Below are positions 1-10,139 of a stretch of 64,000 bases of DNA, in pieces (position 1 is the stretch's first letter; every line of letters begins with the position of its first letter). The translations under genes and the position numbers were made by a program. The stretch comes from Linum tenue (Eukaryota; Streptophyta; Magnoliopsida; Malpighiales; Linaceae): NCBI GenBank assembly GCA_946122785.1, contig CAMGYJ010000005.1, positions 63,996,200 through 64,060,199 of the forward strand, given 5' to 3'. The notes under the pieces are model-generated. The model was not told the origin of the DNA. It did not search any database and saw only the letters and a list, made by a program, of their open reading frames with translations.

Positions 1-34
1 ACGGTCTTGGGGCAAGGCTTATCACCTCCTACGT

Positions 35-547
35 TTAGCTCCATAGGGTGGCCCTTTTGGCTCGACACTTTTTCCTTACCCTTATCTTTTGGATGGGAGG
101 AGGCTCGGTTAAGCTTATCCCTCCACGCTTTCTTCTTCTCTCCTCCAGGCTTAGTACCCGCCTTGCTTCCTGCACTTCATCATCAAATGGAACACACGCA
201 CTAGTGAGATTTGCCTTGAGAGGCTCACCCCCACTTCCATTCATACCACTCGAGTCCATTTTTTTCACAACATCTTTCTTAACCTTAGGATCAATTGAAA
301 GAGTGAGTTTCTCCTCTCCATCTCTCAAAACCAGAGTTCCCTCATTAACATCGATTAAGGCCTTGGCGATGGCAAGGAAGTGGAGTCCTAGTATGAGTGG
401 CATATCTGCATCTTCACTTATATCAAGGATAACAAAATCCGTCGGATAATAGAAATTGCCAAATCTCACTAGGACGTCCTCCACAATAGCCCTAGGACTA
501 ATGAAAGAGTGATCGGCCAATGTTATACTAGGCCTAGTGGGCTTCAA
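35..547 (-). pseudogene. Retropepsin-like aspartic protease region of Athila-type pol (broken)
   Basis: The translation contains the family-typical run ADHSFISPRAIVEDVLVRFG, then a PTDFVILDI segment and DADMPLILG followed by KALIDVNEGTLVL. This pattern lies just downstream of the catalytic D-L-G-A-S motif in Athila/Tat proteases, whose product would process the Gag-Pol polyprotein in the virus-like particle. The catalytic motif itself should lie upstream of 547, in a stretch (548-660) that is split by stops and a frame change, so the enzyme cannot be made from this copy. The usual LGRPFLATA wording reads LGLHFLAIA here, a sign of drift. The frame stays open to 35, then stops. Confidence 0.75.
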
Positions 548-662
548 AATTCAAATGCAACTTCCTAAAAAGCTTGTAAGGCATCACATTAATGCTTGCT
601 CCTAAGTCTGCCAAGGATTTTCTTATATGATGGTTTCCGATGCAAAGAGGTTTTGTAAAACT

Positions 663-1187
663 TCATGGATCCGGTTGCTTTTTAGGCAACTTGTTGAGGA
701 TAAAGCCAGAGCACTCCTCGCCTAAGGTGACATTGGCGAAGTCTTCATATTTTGGCTTCTTGGCGAGAAGCCCCTTGAGGTATTTGGCATACCTTGGCAT
801 GTGCACCATGGCCTCTAAAAATGGAATGGTGATGCGGAACTTCTTGAGCATCTCCATGAATCCACCACATTACCCCTCCAATCGATCCTTGTACATCTTT
901 GTGGGGAAAGGAAGAGGAGGCTTGTACTCAGCCACTTGTGGTTGCGTCGACAATGCCTTCTTAGGCTCTTCTTCCGTTTCTCCCACTTCTTTGTGATTAT
1001 TGGCCGTTGGAGGGGTCTTCTTTGCTTCCATCATTTCCTTAGGAACAACCTCCGGGGTAACCTTCCCACTCCTCAAAAGAATAGCATTGCAATCGACATT
1101 TTGATCTTTGGGGTTGACAATGGTTTGAGAGGGTAGGACTCCCCTTGGTTTCTCAGTGAGGATCCCATCGAGATTACCAATTTTCAC
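663..1187 (-). pseudogene. Gag-protease linker region of Athila-like element
   Basis: Two minus-strand pieces (1187-870 and 857-663) read as the linker between Gag and protease. The first holds ILTEKPRGVLPSQTIVNPK and AILLRSGK, matching the conserved 'LPSxTxxNPK...AITLRSGK' pattern of Athila/Tat polyproteins. The second holds HMPRYAKYLKGLLAKKPK and ECSGFILNKLPKK, again typical of the segment before the protease. The pieces are separated by a frame break near 860. There is no independent function; this is polyprotein filler between structural and enzymatic parts. The assignment rests on motif recognition only. Confidence 0.7.
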
Positions 1188-1313
1188 CTCTAAGTTTTGA
1201 AGGCTTGCTTGATGGCTCCTTAATCCCGCTTCAACCTAGGAAAATTTGTTGTTGCCACATCCATAAATTGCTCAATCTTCTCAAAATTTTGTGTGCTCAT
1301 GCTCACAAAGTGG

Positions 1314-2655
1314 TCACAAGGTCTTCAAGTTTTGCAAACTTATCGGGTTGTTGGAACCCTTGGCCTCCTTGAGCTTGAAACAGTTGTTGGAAATTGTAGC
1401 CTTGGAATTGCGACCTTTGTTGAATGAAGGTAGGCCTTTGTTGATAATTTCCCGTCGGTCCTTGAAAACGGGGGGGGGGGGGGGTCTTGCATTGGTAGGA
1501 GAAGACCAGGAGAAATTCGGATGATTTCGCCACCTCGGGTTGTAAGTGTTGCTATAGGAGTTGTTCCCCCTAGCATTGGCAACGAAACTCACTTGCTCCT
1601 CGGGGGTGCTGGATTCCTTCATCATTTGGCAATCCGAAATCTTGTGGTTGGTCCTTGAACACCAATCACACGCCATTACCGGCCTCTTCCCACGCTTCTT
1701 ATCCTAAAGGAGTGCAACAATCAATCGATCAATCTTCGCTTCAAGCGGGGGACTCGCTCCTACACTTTGCAGTCCCCTTGCGGTGCTTCTTTTTCCACTT
1801 CTAGTCAAACCCCAATAATACCCTTTACTTTCCATGTCTTCAAGCAACTCGGTCACTTGGGGTGGAGTCATGTCATCAATTTCCCTTGACATAAGGAGTC
1901 AATGAGGATCATGTCGTCTTAGTGGAGACCGCCATAGAAGGTCTCAATCCGGAATTGCTCCTCGAACCCGTGATGTGGGCATTGGAGGAACTAGTCGGAG
2001 TTCCTCTCCCAAGCATCCCTCAATACCTCATCTTCCTCTTGCTCAAAGTGGATGATCTTCTTGCGCCACTCCCCCCATATTTGAAGGTGTACAATACCGA
2101 GTCATAAAAATTGTTGAGCATATCATCCCACGAAGTGATCGAGAGAGCCGGTCTATTGTTGAGCCACCGAGACGCATTCCCCACAATAGAGTAGGGGAAT
2201 AGCCTCAACTTCAAAGCATCCTTTGGGAAACCATTGATCTTCAAAATCCTCGCAAGTTTAATGAACTTCTGAACATGCTCCCTTGCAGACTCATTGCTAA
2301 GCCCATGAAATAGGGCATTGTTTTGAATCATGGTGACAAGGGCGGGCTTGAACTCAAAATTGTTGGCGGCCACGGGCGGATGTCAAATGGCGGGTTGAAT
2401 ATCCGCCGTCCTTGGAGCCATGTAGTAACCCATGGTCCTTGGTTGCTCCTCCACGGCCGCTCCACCTTGAGCGGGTTGATTAGCCACCATTTCGGCTTCA
2501 CTTCCTTCCTCTTCGGAATCAAACCCTTCCTTAACTACAACTTCCTCTTCTATCCTCCTTGCCTCTGCTAGTTCCCTCTCACGAGCCAAGTATAAAAGAG
2601 TGGGGTTGAGATTGTCGTCTAGTAGTGCCAAAGGTGTCGGATTACTCCGGGTCAT
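1314..2655 (-). pseudogene. Gag of Athila-like element (broken)
   Basis: The likely start is the ATG at 2655, giving MTRSNPTPLALLDDNLNP, the usual opening of Athila/Tat Gag. One in-frame TGA (2380-2382) interrupts the N-terminal part. The core then continues to 2020 with HGLSNESAREHVQKF and KLRLFPYSIVGNASRWLN, the plant retrotrans_gag signature. After 2020 the frame shifts. A further piece (1892-1704) reads DMTPPQVTELLEDM, and a piece starting at 1676 carries a zinc knuckle CDWCSRTNHKISDC (C-x2-C-x4-H-x4-C). Gag would build the virus-like particle and bind element RNA. A 15-base G run at 1470-1484 interrupts the tail. At least one stop and two frameshifts make this a pseudogene. Confidence 0.8.
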
Positions 2656-2780
2656 ACACCTCCCTGCACACACGCAAAAGAACCACAACACGTCTAGCAC
2701 AAGCAAGATTCACAAACACAAAAGTGAAAACTAAAAGCTAGATTAACACCAAACAATCTTTTCAAAATAATGAACCGTTT

Positions 2781-2800
2781 GTTCCCCGACAACGGCGCAA
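2781..2800 (-). other. Primer binding site, tRNA-Asp type
   Basis: On the minus strand the bases read TTGCGCCGTTGTCGGGGAAC, close to the TGGCGCCGTTGCCGGGGA site used by Athila-type elements and matched to the 3' end of tRNA-Asp. It starts six bases after the LTR end, where minus-strand DNA synthesis would be primed. Confidence 0.8.
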
Positions 2801-2806
2801 AAAACC

Positions 2807-4181
2807 TGACTCTCCACGGATACACCGCAATACACCTCCCAATTAAGGCCCAAGTATAAACCTTAATTGGGTGCAATATAGGGCAAGTATGTTAAAAGGT
2901 TGACCCGAACCGGTTCATGTACCCCTACTTCAATTGTTTGAAACATAATTTTTGGTGAAAAGTAAATGGATTTGACACTAATTGAGAAGGCTTCACACGG
3001 GTGTTGCTCCCCCTAGCTAAATAACAATTATGACTTGTCGAATCGAATGGTCACATTTGGTAATGTTGTTTTAAAACATAAGGAAGTGCAACAAGTAGCT
3101 AAAAGCCACTCTCTCAGTCTCTAGGTTGAAGGAATTCGATTCAAGTCACAAAAGCGACTCTCTCGACCTATCGACTAAGGGTTGCCAAGACTTCACCCTC
3201 GAATCGGAGTTCGGACGGCGAATTACTACCAACCCTAGGTTAGGTACTAATACAAATATAGAGGGTGCCCTACATTAACGTAGATAGGATACATTGTATA
3301 GCCTAGAAAATCTAGCTTTGCAAGTTTCTTTCAAAGAAAGGGGGTTTTCTTTCTACCTAGGTTAGAATGGCAAATAGATTGATAGGCAAACTCACAACAC
3401 AATATTTCATGAAAATTACCTCCACATTCACATTAAAACACATCCACACACTAATCATTCAATCCATACAAATATTCACATAATTGTAGCTAGGGTTTAC
3501 AAACATCCAAGTCAAATAAGGGACTACTCCATGCTAGGAGAAGGGAAAACACAAGAGAGAAGAAGGAAAACCATCAATGAGATGCTAGCCTTGTTCCTTG
3601 TGTTGAAGAGATCCTCCTTTGGGGGAGGAATTCCCAAATCATTAATTGAAGATGAAACCCTAGCTTTTCCTCTTCTTTGGTTCGTCACTTTCTCACTATA
3701 AAAATCTGAAGAAGAAGAAGTTTCTCCTTTTATACCCAGATCAGACTCAGATCACGGTCCTAGTTCACGGCCGTCAACTGAAAGCCCGGACCGTGACTTC
3801 AATTCAAAGCGCCCAGCATCACTAAGTCCAGTTCACGGGCAATGGCCTGAGTTCACGGTCATACGACCGTGAACTGACTTGAGTCCAGTGAAAGTGATTT
3901 ATGCTCTGGATGCATGGCGGTTCACGGTTAGCGCCTCCAGCTCACAGTCTTAGTAACCGTGAACAGACAGCTGAAGCCGTGATCGGCTGCTGCTTCCACC
4001 CTTTGACTTGATTTTTTGCCCATTCGTCCCACTTTCGACTCCGGGGTTGGTTCCACCTGCCATAGTTTGAAAAACACAAAAACGAGACACAACTCTGTGT
4101 AAAACCAAACCTCCTGCAGTAAAAATGCTTCAAACGACTAAGCAACCCAGGGGTAAAAAGTGTACAAATGAGCCCGAATCA
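2807..4181 (-). repeat. 5' LTR of Athila-like element 1
   Basis: The block begins TGACTC and ends CGAATCA on the plus strand (TG...CA ends) and lies directly beside the primer binding site. It aligns along most of its length with the split LTR at 21885-22640 plus 34112-34686, which fixes both ends. Its length is 1375 bp. It contains several copies of a TTCACGG/CCGTGAA motif, some as a short palindrome (CGGTCATACGACCG near 3858). No open reading frame is expected. Confidence 0.8.
3728..3734 (-). promoter_or_regulatory. TATA box in LTR of element 1
   Basis: The minus strand reads GGTATAAAAGGAG, a good plant TATA box. It sits near the middle of the LTR, where the U3/R boundary is expected. Transcription would begin roughly 30 bases further along the minus strand. 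The functional role is inferred. Confidence 0.45.
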
Positions 4182-5859
4182 TAGAGGCAATAACGAAAAG
4201 AAGGGGAGGGATGAAATGGGAAAATCTTAATTTTATTTCCACGATAATCTTTAATTTGATGGAGTGGAGGCTAAGAAACGACTAATGAGACTGTTCAATT
4301 TTTAGTATCATGAAAACAACAAGAGATGAGTGAGAGACAAGAGTGGCATAAGAAAACTTGAAAGCTAACCTTGGATTGGATGGGGGCTTGCAAGTTATCT
4401 AAGTGTGAGCAATGATCAGAAGTTATGAGTTATATTTAATTAAATGTCAATTTTTGGTATTTCTTGGTATTTTGTATATACCGAAAACAATCCCATAATC
4501 TCAAATAACATCTCATAATGAATTCCAATCCCGAAAATAACTTGATATTTGATAATATCAAACAGTGGTAAGTTCGAACGATTTCATAATATCCCAAATA
4601 GCGGTATCAAACTGCAAGCGCAAATGATCTTAGTAATTAATTAAACCATGTTAATAAGGGTAATCACTAATGCAAACCCTGTGTCTAGGGTTTACTTCGG
4701 TTGGAGTATAAAGAGTGGCGTAACCAAATTGATCGATACTTGGTTTTTCTTGCTTGGAGCAAAAATACTGACTCTGAGATCCTATATCCATCAACCTGGC
4801 ATGATCTTGTGGCCTCTTCAGGTGTTGCATACTTGTGACCAGTGGCGAAGCCAGAAATCTTAACAGGGGCTTATACATGTTCAAAGAATTTAAACTGGCG
4901 AGGGGGGCTAAATCTTAGAGCTACTATATTTCTCAAATTTATTACCTAAATTCCATGTAATGTTACGTGATTTTGAGAGTTGAGGGGGCTATATTGTGAT
5001 ATTTGGGTTCTTGGACTATACCTTATTTTTCACGTATAATTCTCTATTTATACTGGGTATTTCCCCCTACGATAATGGATTCCAAAGTGAATGTTGTTAC
5101 CCCATCCTTTTCTTAAGCCAGAATGATCATTACGCTCTTCATCAAAAAAATTCAAATTCCACCGTAATATCGATGGTGACGAGTTTAATTATATTAATTG
5201 ATATTAGTCTTAGATATTGGTTAATATTCTCATGTGTATATACACTAGACATGTACATTGATTGTTTAAGTATTGTTTGTGTTTCAAAAAATCCTATTTT
5301 TATTGAAAAACCAATACTAAAAAACCTTGATAAAATAGCTATGAGAACAATTGAGAATGATCTCATGAAGACTACAAAAATTAGGGTGATAATAGATAAT
5401 TTTATTTAAAAATACAAAAAGATATTACATTTCGAATAATGGTATAAGAATCATTTTAATTTTATTATACTTAAAAATTAATCTGAACTACATCTCGATG
5501 TTGGAACAGGGTCTCCAAAATCAATGGGAGGGTCCTGGCCCAGCCGCTCTCGACCACGAGTAAAAAATGGGGGCTACGCGAGGAAACCAAAGAGCAGGAC
5601 ACCAAAAAATGGGGGCTACGCGAGGGCCTCCAAAATCAATGGGAGGGTCCTGGCCAAGCCGACTCCCCACCTCACAAGAGGCCAAGACCAAAGAGTAGGA
5701 GAGGTTTATTGTATGGTTAACTGCAAGTGCAAGACGGTGACCGCTCTATGTGGTTCGGTGAGGAGGGACTGCTTCATGATTTGGGCGACGATTGACCTGG
5801 CGGAAGGAGCAGTTGTGACGATGGGCTGGATGGATTAGCTATCAGATTATTATCGAGTA
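4182..5859. other. AT-rich spacer without a recognisable gene
   Basis: No reading frame here has a recognisable domain. At 4846 there is a hAT-like end motif (CAGTGGCGAAGCCAGAAAT) with no matching right end found. A 5512-5656 block has repeated words in an A-B-B-A order and is listed separately. A weak 137-codon frame at 4996-5409 has no family features I recognise. Confidence 0.5.
5512..5656. repeat. Short direct repeats in A-B-B-A arrangement
   Basis: The word CTCCAAAATCAATGGGAGGG (continuing into TCCTGGCC) occurs at 5512 and again at 5628. The word AAAAAATGGGGGCTACGCGA occurs at about 5563 and 5604 between them. All copies are direct and nearly exact. The arrangement suggests two rounds of local duplication. 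Confidence 0.7.
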
Positions 5860-6113
5860 TGTAAAATATCTAGAATGCGGTAAAATAAACGAACACGAAC
5901 AAGAGCTTCTCGGCTAAACTTTTATTAACTAACTCACAACTCTAACTTGACGGCTACATTAGCCTACAAGAGCAATATATATACTAAGCCCTAACCCTTT
6001 ATACGGCAGCAACTAGGGTTTGGCTATATACATGGGTTAGTATCACTTTACCACCACTAACTTTAACTAGTGATAATTAACACCACAACCAACTCTTTAT
6101 ATGGACTGCAACA
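5860..6113 (-). repeat. 3' LTR of Copia element 1
   Basis: It starts TGTAAAATAT and ends GGACTGCAACA on the plus strand. Compared with the 9341-9653 copy it lacks about 59 bases after AACACGAAC. It contains a TATATATA stretch around 5970 that could be a TATA box for the minus strand. Confidence 0.9.
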
Positions 6114-6128
6114 CTCCCCCTCAAGCTG
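6114..6128 (-). other. Polypurine tract of Copia element 1
   Basis: On the minus strand the bases just before the 3' LTR read AGCTTGAGGGGGAG, the classic Copia polypurine tract that primes plus-strand DNA synthesis. Confidence 0.8.
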
Positions 6129-7758
6129 AGGCGTGAATATCGTGAAGGCCTAGCTTGAAAGCCAGGTAATTGAACTGCTCACTACCCAAACCTTTGGTAA
6201 ACACATCTGCGGCTTGATCACTTGTGGGTATCTTCTTAGGCTCAGTTTCCTTAGATACCACACGCTCTCTCACGAAATAACAATCCATTTCCACATGCTT
6301 TGTGCGCTCATGGAAAACTGGATTTGCCGCAATATGTAACGCTGCTTGATTGTCACAATACAAAGCAGTAGGCTCACTGAGACGCACACTTAATTCCTGC
6401 AATAACCAGTGTAACCAGATTAATTCACTTACTGTAATTGCCATCGATCTATATTCAGCCTCGGCCGATGACCGAGCTACCACTGACTGCTTCTTAGTTC
6501 TTCACGATATGGGACTCTGACCAAGCTGAATGTAATACCCGGAAGTGGAACGACGTGTCCCCTGGCAACCACCCCAATCTGCATCACAGTAAGCTGTCAA
6601 AACTGAACTATTGTCTGATGGAAGGAATAAACCGCGCCCAGGTGCTTGCTTCAAATAACGAAGAACTCGATAAGCAGCTTCCACATGCTGTTGTCGAGGT
6701 GAATGCACAGCCTGACTAAATATGTTCACCGCATATGTGATGTCAGGTCGAGTAGCTGTCAGGTATAAAAGTCTCCCAACCAGCCGTCTGTATCCTGATG
6801 GATCATGTGCCGCTGGTCCTTCCACACGAGTAAGATGATGATTCTGCTCAATAGGAACAGAACAAGGTTTAACTCCAAGTGCACCAGCATCATTCAAAAT
6901 GTCCAACGTATACTTTCGTTGTGATAAAGAGATCCCATGACGTGATCTCGCTACCTCAATACCCAGTAAAAACTTCAAAGGACCTAAATCCTTGATACTG
7001 AACTCCTTCTTCAGGAAAGCTTTGACACCTTCAACAACTCCCCCTAGAACAATATCATCAATGTAGATAAGAGCGAAGACGAAAACCCCATTCTTCATGT
7101 ATAAGAACAGAGAATGATCGGCCCTTGAACAACTGAAAACGAACGACAAGAGAGCCATGGTGAATTTCTTATACCAATTTCGTGATGCCTGGCGCAACCC
7201 ATATAATGACTTGCGAAGATGACATCCTCGTGTGTCCCCCGGTCTAGCAAAACCATATGGAACACGCACGCACACTTCTTCATCAAGATCACTATGAAGG
7301 AAAGCGTTATTTACGTCCAACTGGTGAAGAAACCAACCCTGTTGTGCCGAAAGGGCAAGAACACAACGAAACGTAACTAACTTGGCTACAGGCGCAAAAG
7401 TTTCATGAAAATCAACGCCTTCCTTCTGTGTGTAGCCTTGTCCAACCAGACGTGCTTTGAACCTCTCCATGTTGCCATCTGGCCTGTATTTTATTTTAAA
7501 TACCCATTTCGAACCAACTTGCTTCTTATAAGGAGGCAAGTCCTGTAATTCCCACGTGTCATTAGCTACAAGAGCATCAAAATCTTGCTGCATGGCCAGA
7601 CGCCAGCACTCATGAATAACAGCTTCGGAGAAAGTACGCGGCTCTAAAAAACTAGTAAGAGCTGCTGCAAAAGCACGATAACTTGGAGACAAACGATCAT
7701 AACTGAGAACATCATGAAATGGGTATTGCACGCAAGAATTGGCGGAAGGTAAACTCAC
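6121..7758 (-). pseudogene. Copia reverse transcriptase and RNase H (one in-frame stop)
   Basis: This 546-codon minus-strand frame is the C-terminal part of Copia Pol. It reads through ALVANDTWELQDLPP and GSKWVFKIKYRPDGNMERFK, the Copia RT opening. LDVNNAFLHSDLDEEVCVRV follows, then the active site YIDDIVLGG near 7045. RNase H shows YCDADWGGC, then SSAEAEYRS and the distal HVEMDCYFVRE. One TGA at 6502-6504 replaces the usual Trp of SW-KTKKQ between RT and RNase H; otherwise the frame is open. The product would copy element RNA into DNA inside virus-like particles. Apart from the stop, the catalytic residues look intact. Confidence 0.88.
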
Positions 7759-7791
7759 CTCATAAATGTCAAAGTACCGTGGAACCTTGCG

Positions 7792-8592
7792 CTATCGATC
7801 ACCTCGATGCAACTCATCAATGGGGGCGGGAGATGACTGTGACGAAGGAGTGGCAACCATGAGTGGAGATGATGTGTCATCAACAATGGGAGAAGACCCC
7901 ATAGCAGAGCTAGAGGTCTCGCCTGCCGAAGGTGAAGAAGGTGAATCATGAGGTGGTTCCACCTCTTCATTTTCGACACCCTTTTCAGGAAGCGGCTCTG
8001 CTTCCACCGGATCATTTGAGTTGTCGTCAACAGCAAAACGAGGGCCAATGTACGAGGGCACTGTGGAAGGAAAATGAGCTGCAGTTTTGAACAGAAATTT
8101 ATCCTCGCAAAACACCACGTCGCGGGACGTAAACAGAAAATGAGTATCAAGATCGAAAACACGATAACCTTTCTGAGCAGCCGGATAACCAAGAAACAAA
8201 CATTCTCTCCCCCTGACTGCAAACTTATCAACTGAAGAGTGAGTGTCTTTAGCATACACGAGACATTCAAACGTTCACAGGTGATGGTGCGTAGGCTTCT
8301 TTCCGAAAAGATGCTCAAACGGGGTGACATTAGCAATGACCGGAGATGGGAGACGATTAATGAGATAGGCAGCTGTAAGTACACATTCACCCCAAAATGT
8401 AATCGGCAAATTCGCATGAAAGCGAAGAGACCGAGCCATCTCCAATAAATGACGATGCTTACGCTCGACAACCCCATTCTGTTGGGGGTGTGTCCGTGCA
8501 TGAGGTTTGTAGCCCGATCCCCTCATGCTCGTAGTACTCGTTAAGAATAGTTGTTTAGAACTCCATACCATTATCGGCCTGGATACGAACAA
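7792..8592 (-). pseudogene. Copia integrase, N-terminally deleted
   Basis: This piece is in the same frame as the RT block and joins it across a TAG at 7792-7794. It starts inside the integrase core at an IQADNG motif that would contain the second acidic residue. It continues with THPQQNGVVERKHRHLLEMA (the third catalytic residue, Glu) and AAYLINRLPSPVI. The C-terminal GKKP and RGRECLFLGYP motifs are present, followed by a Ser/Pro-rich linker. The zinc-binding HHCC domain and the first catalytic Asp are absent because of the internal deletion near 8610. A TGA at about 8275 is a further stop. The element cannot supply its own integrase. Confidence 0.82.
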
Positions 8593-8612
8593 CAGATGAA
8601 ATATACTGACGT

Positions 8613-9302
8613 TTAGCCTGTTGATAGAACATTCATAGACATAACTTGTGTCTTGACAGTCGAGAATGATTCATCAAAGCCCATGAGAAAATCATAGAGG
8701 AGAAAGGTCTCCTCGCGTTCCTGATTCTTACGATCAGCTCCACAAGTGCATTGACCACACATACAAAGATGGAGTGGAGCCATTGACTGTACCGCTTCCC
8801 AAAGATTACGCAGGTGTGTATAAAATGCCGTAACAGATAACTTCTCCTGGGGAAGACGACTAATACGAAGTCGGGTTTCGTAGACCCGAGGAGCACTAGT
8901 TTTAGCAAAACGTTCCTGCGAATCCACCCAGACTTCACGAGCAGTGTGTGCGTACCGAGTCCCACGGCGTACTTGTTTGTCCATGGCAGAGGTCGGCTAC
9001 CCCTTGACCATAGCATCAGCACGACACCAACTCCGTAACTCGAGAGAATCCGAAGGCGCAGGAAAAGAACCATCGACGAACCCTAGCTTATTCTTAGCAA
9101 GCTAGGCATTTGTCATATCATGAACCCAATCATCATAATTAGCTTTGTTTAACAATTCGCCAATGTTTACCTGATTAGGGTTATCATACTGACTAATGAA
9201 ATACGATGAGGAAAGGTCGTGCTCTAGCTTCAACGATCCAAGAGAGACGCTACTAGTACCCTTGTAAGACTCGGATCCCTTCTGTGTGTCGTCACCCATC
9301 AT
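8613..9302 (-). pseudogene. Copia Gag, truncated
   Basis: Two frames cover the Gag N-terminal region. From 9302 the sequence begins MMGDDTQKGSESYKG and reaches NIGELLNKANYDDW, the usual Copia Gag opening where a short motif of this type binds the particle. From about 8984 it reads AREVWVDSQERFAKTSAPRV and FYTHLRNLWEAV, then the Cys-rich CMCGQCTCGADRKNQ and DFLMGFDESFSTVKTQVM, all typical of plant Copia Gag. The frame changes between 9102 and 9000. The zinc knuckle that normally follows is gone. The predicted product would be an incomplete capsid protein. Confidence 0.8.
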
Positions 9303-9325
9303 GAACTAACCGCGGTACGACCTTG

Positions 9326-9340
9326 ATAGCTGTGATACCA
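9326..9340 (-). other. Primer binding site of Copia element 1
   Basis: The minus strand reads TGGTATCACAGCT directly after the 5' LTR, one mismatch from the TGGTATCAGAGC site complementary to initiator-Met tRNA. Confidence 0.75.
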
Positions 9341-9653
9341 TGTAAAATATGTAGACTTCGGAAAAATAAACAAACACGAACGATTTACGTGGTATCCCCA
9401 TTCGATGTGAACGGGACTAATCCTCAGAGAAGCTCTACAAGAGCTTCTCGGTCGAACTTTTATTAACTAACTCACAACTCTAACTTGACGGCTACAGTAG
9501 CATACAAGAGCAACATATATATACTAAGCCCTAACCCTTTACACAACAACAACTAGGGTTTGGCTATATACATGAGTTAATATCACTTTACCACCACTAA
9601 CTTTAACTAGTGATAATTAACACCACAACCAACTCGATATATGGATTGCAACA
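9341..9653 (-). repeat. 5' LTR of Copia element 1
   Basis: This is the complete LTR copy (313 bp), TGTAAAATAT...ATTGCAACA on the plus strand. It keeps the segment around 9380-9440 that is deleted from the other LTR. It is followed by the TSD GAGTA at 9654-9658. Confidence 0.9.
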
Positions 9654-9752
9654 GAGTAACTAATCAAACCACTTTCTCCTTATGGATCCTCGTTCTAGAA
9701 AGTGGATATGAATTGTTTGAGTGTTTCACCAACACGCTATTTTTTATTACAT

Positions 9753-10060
9753 AATTAACTCTTTAAAAGTTATTATTTCATAGAGTAACATCCAATGAAA
9801 TGAGTGACCTTTTATAATTAACCAAAGTTTGGATGAGTTTTTATGCCATTAAGGTTCTAACTAATTAGCTTATGACAATTGATTCCAAATTAATTAAATT
9901 ATTAATTAACTCTTTAAAATAACAAGCACAAAAGTTAATATTTCATAGAGCCACATCCAAGGAATGACCCTTTTGTAATTAACTGAAGCTTGGAGTTTCT
10001 ATGCCATTAGGGTTCTAACTAATTAGCTTATGACAACTGATTCCAAATTAATCAACTTAC
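9753..10060. repeat. Tandem duplication of an AT-rich block, about 150 bp unit
   Basis: The block beginning ATTAACTCTTTAAAA and running through TATGCCATTA, TTCTAACTAATTAGCTTATG and GATTCCAAATTAAT occurs at about 9753-9900 and again at about 9903-10055. The copies differ by small indels and substitutions. No coding content is seen. Confidence 0.7.
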
Positions 10061-10139
10061 GACAATTGAGGATAAATTGGACCCAAATCAAGGGGTATTT
10101 GACCTAATGTGACTCAGTTAAAGTGAGTTGAACCCAAAG

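Larger units (their letters stand above)
1..4181 (-). mobile_element. Athila/Tat-like Ty3-Gypsy retrotransposon, 5' portion
   Basis: Read on the minus strand, an LTR (4181-2807) is followed by a primer binding site (2800-2781), a gag region and a retropepsin region, and the element then leaves the window at base 1. The order LTR, PBS, gag, protease and the PBS resembling the 3' end of tRNA-Asp are typical of Athila/Tat-type Ty3-Gypsy elements. Reverse transcriptase, integrase and the 3' LTR must lie to the left of the window, so no target-site duplication can be tested. All frames carry stops or frameshifts, so the copy is dead. Confidence 0.85.
5860..9653 (-). mobile_element. Ty1-Copia retrotransposon with internal deletion
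   Basis: Two related LTRs (5860-6113 and 9341-9653) flank a minus-strand gag-pol remnant, and the 5 bp TSD GAGTA is present on both sides (5855-5859 and 9654-9658). The order gag, integrase, reverse transcriptase, RNase H is that of Ty1-Copia. At about 3.8 kb it is shorter than the usual 5 kb, because the Gag zinc knuckle, the protease and the first part of integrase are missing near 8610. Both LTRs end TG...CA. Confidence 0.92.

Noticed and set aside
4846..4990. Possible hAT element end (CAGTGGCGAAGCCAGAAA)
   Set aside because: No inverted partner end or 8 bp duplication was found; kept only as a remark.
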